From the NCBI GenBank assembly GCA_036522895.1, contig DATDEX010000357.1:1-11890 (forward strand): a stretch of 11,890 bases of DNA, given 5' to 3'. The translations under genes and the position numbers were made by a program. How positions within the stretch are numbered: position 1 is the first letter of the stretch; each line of letters begins with the position of its first letter. The notes under the pieces are model-generated. The model had not been told where the DNA came from. It was given only the letters and a program-made list of their open reading frames with translations, and made no database searches. Below are positions 7,376-11,890 of the stretch, one piece after another. Source of the DNA: JAIOPA01 sp036522895. Its GTDB lineage: Bacteria; Eisenbacteria; RBG-16-71-46.

Positions 7376-8476
7376 TCACTCCTCCGGCTTGCCCGGCGGC
7401 TCCGCCGGGACGGGCAGCGAGACGCGCAGCGTGGCCCCGCCGCCGGAGTTGTTCTTGGCGGTGATGACGCCCCCCGCGTCCCTGACGATCTGCACCGAGA
7501 TCGGCAGCCCGAGCCCGGTGCCCATCGAGCGCGTGGTGAAGAACGGGTCGAACACCTTCTCCATGAGCTCCTTGGGAATCCCGACCCCGGTATCGGTCAC
7601 CGACACGTCGACGAGCGAGCGCCGGGTGCGGTAGCGGCGCACGCCGGTCGTGAGCGTGAGCTCGCCGCCCTCGGGCATGGCCTGGATGGCGTTCAGGCAC
7701 AGGTTCAGGAACACCTGCTGGAGCAGGTCCGGGTCGGCGATCACGAGCGGCAGCTCGTCCGCGAGATCGCGCGTCACCTTGACCTTGGCGTCCCGGAGCT
7801 GCAGGTCCAGGAGGTCGAGCGTGCGCTCGACGACCTGGTGGAGGTCGCAGGCCTGCGACTTGGCCTGCGGCGGGCGGGCGAACATGAGGAGCCCGGTGAT
7901 GATCTGCTCGATCCGGTCCAGCTCCTGGATCACGTCGTCGAGGTCCTCGCGGCGCGGGTCGCGCGGCTTGAACTTGGAGGCCACGAACTGGACCGTGGTC
8001 CGGATGCCGGTGAGCGGGTTGCGAATCTCGTGTGCCACGTAGGCCGAGAGCTCGCCCAGCGACACCAGGCGGTCGATCTTCTTCTGGAATTCGCCGTCCT
8101 CGGTCTCCGAGATGGCCTCGGCGATCACCACGGAGCCCGCGAGCTCGCCGTCCTCGTCCCGCATCGGCACCGACTCGCCCCGGAGCGTCAGGTCGCGGTC
8201 CTCGGTCTCGATGCGGAAGTCGCGCGACTCGCGCGCCGCGCCCTTGAGCCAGCGGGCGTCCGCGCCGGGAAACACCCGGTTGCCCGGCTGGCCGAGCAGC
8301 GCGCCGGGCTCGACGCCGAGCAGCTCCTCGATGCGCCGGTTCGCGTACACGACCTTCCGCTCGCGGTCCAGCGCCAGCGCGCCCATTTCGAGCGAGTCGA
8401 GCACGAGCGCGGGCAGCGAGCTCGCGCGCTCGGGCGTCTCGGCATCGGGTGGGCGTTGGGCGATCTCGGTGCGCAC
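7376..8476 (-). CDS. Soluble PAS-domain sensor histidine kinase (NtrB/AtoS-like)
   Basis: This 366-residue kinase most likely phosphorylates the adjacent response regulator. A PAS domain spans about 22-122 (MGALALDRERKVVYANRRIEELLG is typical), followed by a HisKA helix pair with H-box AYVAHEIRNPLTGI and phosphoacceptor His149, then the HATPase domain: N-box QVFLNLCLNAIQAM (254-267), G1 DTGVGI (295-300), F-box FDPFFTT (309-315), G2 GTGLGL (319-324). There is no transmembrane segment or signal peptide, so it senses a cytoplasmic cue or a partner protein. The PAS domain shows no Cys or His set that would identify haem or Fe-S. The start is GTG with GGGG about 9 nt upstream. It is the first gene of the operon, divergent from the ppiD-like gene. 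Confidence 0.93.
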   Translation of the reverse strand: MRTEIAQRPPDAETPERASSLPALVLDSLEMGALALDRERKVVYANRRIEELLGVEPGALLGQPGNRVFPGADARWLKGAARESRDFRIETEDRDLTLRGESVPMRDEDGELAGSVVIAEAISETEDGEFQKKIDRLVSLGELSAYVAHEIRNPLTGIRTTVQFVASKFKPRDPRREDLDDVIQELDRIEQIITGLLMFARPPQAKSQACDLHQVVERTLDLLDLQLRDAKVKVTRDLADELPLVIADPDLLQQVFLNLCLNAIQAMPEGGELTLTTGVRRYRTRRSLVDVSVTDTGVGIPKELMEKVFDPFFTTRSMGTGLGLPISVQIVRDAGGVITAKNNSGGGATLRVSLPVPAEPPGKPEE

Positions 8477-8735
8477 GGGTCCGTCCCCTCACGGCTCGCC
8501 TGCTGGGACCGGCCACCCGGCTCGCACGACCGCGGGGCTTCGCCGCTCCCTCGGCGGGCATGACTGCTCGACCAAGAGCACTGGTAGCACACGGCCCGCG
8601 CCTCCGCAATCACGGACTGTGCGGCGTGCGCGTGTCGGCGCGGGCGCGCGTACGGTTGTGCGCACGTTCGACACGCTGCTAAGCTCGCCGCCCGCTCCGC
8701 CCCACCCTACGACAAGTTCTCACCCGGGAGTCCCG
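8477..8735. other. Divergent intergenic region (kinase operon / ppiD-like gene)
   Basis: The 259 bp between the kinase start (minus) and the ppiD-like start (plus) contain no supported gene. The part near 8620-8670 is an alternating purine-pyrimidine GC stretch (CGTGCGCGTG, GCGCGCGTAC). A small inverted repeat TGCTC-N6-GAGCA lies at about 8566-8581. On the plus side there is a promoter candidate at 8656-8685. No clear promoter is visible for the kinase. Confidence 0.5.
8656..8685 (+). promoter_or_regulatory. Possible housekeeping promoter of the ppiD-like gene
   Basis: TTGTGC (8656-8661) and TAAGCT (8680-8685) are 18 bp apart, and the -10 is preceded by TGC, giving the extended form TGnTAnnnT. 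Each hexamer matches consensus at only half its positions, but they include the important TTG and TA...T bases. It lies about 50 bp before the ATG. Confidence 0.4.
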
Positions 8736-10580
8736 ATGCTCGGTTATCTGCGATCCGGCAACAAGCGGACCAAAGCCATCTTCTGGGCGCTCACGGTCCT
8801 CACCGTGCTGTCGTTCGTCGGCGGGTTCATCTTCCTCGCCGGCGTCGGCCGCGACCCGGCCACGCGGGCGCGCATGACGGGGAACGTCGGCAGCGTCAAC
8901 GGCGAACCCGTCACCCGCACGCAGTGGCAGTCCGCACTCGACGAGGCGCGTCAGAACTACCGCCAGCGCTACGGCAGTGATCCCCAGGACCGCGACGTCA
9001 AGGCGGTCGAGCAGCAGGCCTGGCGGTCGCTCGTGAACGAGCGCATGTTCGCGCAGCAGGCGAAGCGCGCCGGCCTCACGGTGACCGACAACGAGGTGCT
9101 GGTGGGCATGCGCACGAACCCGCCGGCCATGCTTCTCGCCTCCCCGACTTTCCAGACGAACGGTCAGTTCGACCCCTCCAAGTACCAGCAGGCACTCGCG
9201 AACCCGGGCAACAACTGGGCCCCGTTCGAGGACATGCTGCGCCAGCAGCTGCCGGTCCGGAAGTTCCAGGAGCGGCTGCTGTCCTCGCTCAAGCTCACGC
9301 AGCCGGAGCTCCAGCAGGCGTTTCGCGAGCGCTTCGATCGCGTCTCCGCCACGCTCCTCGTCGTGCCGCCGGCGGAGTCCGGCAAGGCGGGCGGCGGCGA
9401 GGCCGAGCTGCAGAAGATCTTCGACATGTACCGGACGCGCATGGCCGCCGGCGCGCGCACCCAGCTCGAGGTGCTGCAGATCCCGAAGCGCTTCGGCGCC
9501 GACGAGACGAAGGCCGCGCTCGACCTGGGACGGAGCCTGTTCGACCGCGCGCAGAAGGGCGAGGACTTCGCCCAGCTCGCGAAGGACTACTCGGAGGGTC
9601 CGAACGCCGAGAAGGGCGGGCTCATCGACCGCTGGCTCACCGCGCAGGAGCTGGGCGGCACGATCGGCGCCGCGGTGCAGGTCAAGAAGCCGGGCGAGCT
9701 GATCGAGCCGATCCAGGAGGGCGGTCGCGTCCTCGTGCTCAAGATCATGGACCCGGCCAAGGACACCTCCTCCACCAAGACGCCGCCGCCGTCCCCGGGC
9801 GCGGTGAAGCTGTCGCAGATCCTCATCAAGGTGCGGCCCGCGCCCGAGGCGATGCGCGAGCAGTACAAGGAGGCCAAGGCGATCGCGACGCGCGCGCAGG
9901 CGGTGGGCCTGTCGAAGGCCGCGACCGAGAAGGGACTGGCCACGGTCAAGACCGGATTCTTCGACGAGAACAACCCGCCGCCGCAGCTCGGCTCGACGCC
10001 GGAGGCCGCCGACTGGGGGCTGTCCGCGAAGCAGGGCGCGGTGAGCCAGGTGTTCGATGGCGATGACGCCTTCGTGATCGCCCAGGTGGCGGTGCAGCAC
10101 CCGGCCGGCCCCCCGACGCGCGAAGAGGTCGGCGAGCAGTTGAAGCTCATCGCGGACGCGGAGCACCGCGTGGACCTCGCGAAGCCCCGGGCCGACCAGG
10201 TCGTCGCGGCGATCAAGGCGGGCAAGTCGCTCGAGGACGCGGCCAAGGCCGTCGGGCTCACCGTCACCGCGATGCAGACGAACGTTCAGCAAGCGGATCC
10301 GCGGCTGGCCGGCGCGCCGGAGCTGCTCGGGATGCTGTTCGGCGCCCCGCGCGGCAAGGTGCTGGGCCCGGTGCGAAGCTCGCAGGGGTGGCTGTTCGCC
10401 CGCGTCGAGGGCGTGACCGCGGCCCCCGACACGCTCCTCAACAGCCAGATGCGGGGCCAGCTCACGAACGAGATCCTGCAGCGCCGCCAGCGGTCGTTCT
10501 TCGACGGGTTCGTGGCGAAGCTGCGCTCGACCGCCCAGATCAGCGATCTGCGCGCCGCGCAGCAGGCCGGCAGCTATTAG
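8736..10580 (+). CDS. ppiD: PpiD-like membrane-anchored periplasmic chaperone with two parvulin-type domains
   Basis: This 614-residue protein (E. coli PpiD has 623) has a short basic N-terminus, one membrane anchor (about 13-37), a SurA_N-like chaperone region (about 48-210, opening with VGSVNGEPVTRTQWQSAL and continuing with VNERMFAQQAKRAGLTVTDNEV), and then two PpiC-like rotamase regions. The first (about 242-340) has FAQLAKDYSEGPNAEKGGLIDRW and the closing GGRVLVLKI. The second is more degenerate (about 357-452, LSQILIKVRP to AFVIAQVAV). Neither begins with the conserved catalytic His of active parvulins, so it is probably a holdase without strong isomerase activity, as known for PpiD. 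A Pro/Ser/Thr linker (344-354) separates them. It would help fold proteins leaving the Sec translocon. ATG with GGGAG at 5-nt spacing; single-gene unit ended by a hairpin. Confidence 0.88.
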   Translation: MLGYLRSGNKRTKAIFWALTVLTVLSFVGGFIFLAGVGRDPATRARMTGNVGSVNGEPVTRTQWQSALDEARQNYRQRYGSDPQDRDVKAVEQQAWRSLVNERMFAQQAKRAGLTVTDNEVLVGMRTNPPAMLLASPTFQTNGQFDPSKYQQALANPGNNWAPFEDMLRQQLPVRKFQERLLSSLKLTQPELQQAFRERFDRVSATLLVVPPAESGKAGGGEAELQKIFDMYRTRMAAGARTQLEVLQIPKRFGADETKAALDLGRSLFDRAQKGEDFAQLAKDYSEGPNAEKGGLIDRWLTAQELGGTIGAAVQVKKPGELIEPIQEGGRVLVLKIMDPAKDTSSTKTPPPSPGAVKLSQILIKVRPAPEAMREQYKEAKAIATRAQAVGLSKAATEKGLATVKTGFFDENNPPPQLGSTPEAADWGLSAKQGAVSQVFDGDDAFVIAQVAVQHPAGPPTREEVGEQLKLIADAEHRVDLAKPRADQVVAAIKAGKSLEDAAKAVGLTVTAMQTNVQQADPRLAGAPELLGMLFGAPRGKVLGPVRSSQGWLFARVEGVTAAPDTLLNSQMRGQLTNEILQRRQRSFFDGFVAKLRSTAQISDLRAAQQAGSY

Positions 10581-10602
10581 GCTGACCGCGCCGCCGGCAG
10601 GC

Positions 10603-10635
10603 GAAGGGGCGGCTCCCGCGCGGGGCCGCCCCTTC
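10603..10635. terminator. Hairpin between convergent ppiD-like gene and tatA
   Basis: Perfect 11-bp arms GAAGGGGCGGC (10603-10613) and GCCGCCCCTTC (10625-10635) enclose a further self-complementary CCCGCGCGGG. The stem is very stable and sits 22 nt after the ppiD-like stop and 17 nt after the tatA stop on the other strand, so it may serve both. Neither side has a proper T-run (plus side GTGTTGCC), so Rho-independent function is likely but not certain. Confidence 0.65.
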
Positions 10636-10652
10636 GTGTTGCCGTGCCGGGG

Positions 10653-10868
10653 TCACTGGATCGGTTTGTTCTCGTTGCCCTTCGAGGGCTGGGCCGGCGG
10701 AGCCGGCGGCGGCTCGCGCTCGAGCTCGTCGCCGATCTCGCGCTGCGCCTTCTTGAACTCCCGGATCGCCTGCCCGAAGCCGCGGGCCATCTTGGGGATC
10801 TGGCTCGGCCCGAAGAGCAACAGGATCACGAGCACGATCAACATCACTTCCGTTCCACCGAAGTTCAC
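10653..10868 (-). CDS. tatA: Twin-arginine translocase subunit TatA/TatE-type
   Basis: The 71 residues show the TatA plan: a very short periplasmic N-terminus, one membrane helix (about 8-19, MLIVLVILLLFG), the hinge FGPSQIPK (19-26), an amphipathic helix (about 27-48, MARGFGQAIREFKKAQREIGDE) and a flexible acidic/Pro-rich tail. TatA forms the protein-conducting assembly that exports folded proteins. Short length and the FG-P hinge favour TatA over the longer TatB. The residue before the helix is Glu7 where E. coli TatA has Gln. Start is GTG with GGAGGA about 8 nt upstream; the next in-frame start, ATG at codon 9, would cut the helix. It is last in an operon, 30 bp after the LytR_C gene. No tatC is in the window. 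Confidence 0.92.
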   Translation of the reverse strand: MNFGGTEVMLIVLVILLLFGPSQIPKMARGFGQAIREFKKAQREIGDELEREPPPAPPAQPSKGNENKPIQ

Positions 10869-10898
10869 TTGAGTTCCTCCGCGTTCAGGCCCCGCAGG

Positions 10899-11321
10899 TC
10901 AGTGATCCATCTGGAGCCGGCTCCGGTCGCTCCCGACGAGGACCGAGACATCCGCCAGCTCCGAGCTCCACTCCTGGCGCACGAGCGGAGGCCCACCCAG
11001 ATAATGAGCCACTTCCCGCGCCAGCGAAAGGTCGGACCGGCGCGCGACCACGAACGTTGCAAAATAGTCGTTGCGGTCCGCATTGCGGACGTCCGTGACC
11101 TGGAATCCGCCCTCGCGGAGCCAGGCGGCGACGCGCGTGCCCACCCCGGGCTCGCCCGAGCCGTTGAGCACCTGCACCCGGACGACGTGCCGCCCCGTCC
11201 GCCGCGCCGCGGGGTTACCGGGTCCGAACAGCGTCCAGCCCCACGAAACGACGAGCGCGGCGACCACGACCGCGAGCAGCGAGAGCACGATCCGGGTGGT
11301 CCTACCGGCGGGCCGCGCCAT
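10899..11321 (-). CDS. Membrane-anchored LytR_C-domain protein
   Basis: This 140-residue protein has a basic N-terminus, a single membrane helix (about 11-32) and an extracytoplasmic LytR C-terminal-like domain (about 45-132) beginning VVRVQVLNGSGEPGVGTRVAAWLREGGFQV, with a second half ATFVVARRSDLSLAREVAHYLG and a closing ADVSVLVGSD. LytR_C domains occur at the end of LCP wall-assembly enzymes in Gram-positives and as small anchored proteins in other phyla; their function is not known. No catalytic LCP domain is present. ATG with GGGGAGGG at 4-5 nt spacing. It overlaps the end of the HIT gene by 20 bp, so it is probably translationally coupled. Confidence 0.82.
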   Translation of the reverse strand: MARPAGRTTRIVLSLLAVVVAALVVSWGWTLFGPGNPAARRTGRHVVRVQVLNGSGEPGVGTRVAAWLREGGFQVTDVRNADRNDYFATFVVARRSDLSLAREVAHYLGGPPLVRQEWSSELADVSVLVGSDRSRLQMDH

Positions 11322-11890
11322 TCGGCCCTCCCCGGCCCCGGCGCGGACTCGTCCGTGCGACGCGCGGGTTGCCCGCGCGGGTGGGCGCCTCGAGCGCGCC
11401 GACCGCGCGCCGCAGTCGCGCCCACGTGTCCGCGAGCGACTCCGGCAGCACCCGCGTCTGGGCGATCGCCGGCATGAAATTGGTGTCTCCGTTCCAGCGT
11501 GGGACCAGGTGCAGGTGAAGGTGTCCCGGGAAGCCGGCGCCGGCGACCCGGCCCACGTTGAGTCCGTAGTTGAGACCGTGCGGCGCGTACTCGGCTTCGA
11601 GCGCGCGCTCGGCGAGCGCCACGAGCGCCAGGACGTCGGTCTGCTCGGGGGGCTCGAGATCGCGGAACTGCGCGGCGTGGCGCCGGACCGCCACCATGAC
11701 GTGGGCGCTCGCGTACGGAAAGCGATTGAGCATCAGGAACGCGTGCTCGCGCCGCGCGAGCACGAGATCGCGCCGGTCGGAGTGCGCGGCCGCGACCCGG
11801 CAGAAAAGGCATTCTCCGCTCGCGTCCGCCGAGCCGAGCCAGGCGGCGCGCCACGGTGCCCACAGGCGGTCGAGCCCGGCCGCGGGGGGC
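11302..11890 (-). CDS. HIT-family nucleotide hydrolase/phosphorylase (Ap4A phosphorylase-like), 5' end cut by window
   Basis: The reading frame runs off the right edge; 195 residues are visible. It opens with LDRLWAPWRAAWL and CLFCR, the N-terminal signature (LWAPWR...C-x-x-C zinc pair) of bacterial Ap4A-phosphorylase-type HIT proteins, and carries the histidine triad GHLHLHLVPRWNGDTNFMP. These enzymes split dinucleoside polyphosphates or related nucleotides using the middle His of the triad. The GTG at 11763 is not the start, because conserved sequence lies before it. The C-terminal roughly 26 residues are a basic, Gly/Pro-rich extension outside the fold. First visible gene of the HIT - LytR_C - tatA operon. 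The true start is outside or just at the window edge. Confidence 0.9.
   Translation of the reverse strand, partial: PPAAGLDRLWAPWRAAWLGSADASGECLFCRVAAAHSDRRDLVLARREHAFLMLNRFPYASAHVMVAVRRHAAQFRDLEPPEQTDVLALVALAERALEAEYAPHGLNYGLNVGRVAGAGFPGHLHLHLVPRWNGDTNFMPAIAQTRVLPESLADTWARLRRAVGALEAPTRAGNPRVARTSPRRGRGGPNGAARR

Noticed and set aside
8488..8682. Small open frames in the kinase/ppiD divergent region on both strands
   Set aside because: Compositionally they are Arg-rich GC shadows, without SD sites or recognisable domains.
11302..11763. HIT gene starting at the GTG at 11763
   Set aside because: Upstream in-frame sequence codes the conserved LWAPWR and C-x-x-C segments of the family, so the gene continues to the window edge.

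Overview
The window is very GC-rich and densely coded. Its gene content fits a Gram-negative-type (two-membrane) bacterium that uses sigma-54: a UvrA, a PpiD/SurA-type periplasmic chaperone, TatA, and an NtrC-family regulator paired with a soluble PAS-histidine kinase. The flavour resembles uncultivated high-GC lineages of the Eisenbacteria, Gemmatimonadota or Myxococcota type, but there is no rRNA or marker gene here that settles the phylum. No IS element, phage gene, CRISPR array, tRNA or rRNA was seen.

Layout: (1) Positions 1-1052, plus strand: the C-terminal part of an IF-2B/MtnA-superfamily protein, coupled by an ATGA overlap to a phosphinothricin-acetyltransferase-like GNAT enzyme. (2) Positions 1067-5228, minus strand: uvrA, followed downstream by a membrane-anchored SRPBCC protein and a VIT/CCC1-type iron or manganese transporter, convergent with the GNAT gene. 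(3) Positions 5229-5970: the one long gap, and the most interesting part. It holds an 84-bp nested inverted repeat upstream of uvrA, a 22-codon lysine-rich microprotein gene (minus strand) with a 12-nt perfect Shine-Dalgarno match and its own terminator-like hairpin, a four-unit 13-bp tandem repeat, a good sigma-54 -24/-12 promoter match, and a strong intrinsic terminator for the regulator operon. (4) Positions 5971-8476, minus strand: kinase then response regulator, a two-gene operon. (5) Positions 8736-10580, plus strand: a PpiD-like protein with two degenerate parvulin domains, divergent from the kinase. (6) Positions 10653-11890, minus strand: a HIT-family nucleotide phosphorylase/hydrolase (cut by the window edge), an anchored LytR_C-domain protein and tatA.

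Working model (inference): the NtrC-type regulator acts through sigma-54, and the first transcription unit downstream of it on the same strand has a sigma-54 promoter match. The two-component system may therefore switch on a tiny histone-tail-like polycation whose leader carries a repeat array. The remaining genes look like ordinary DNA repair, envelope folding, protein export and metal homeostasis functions.
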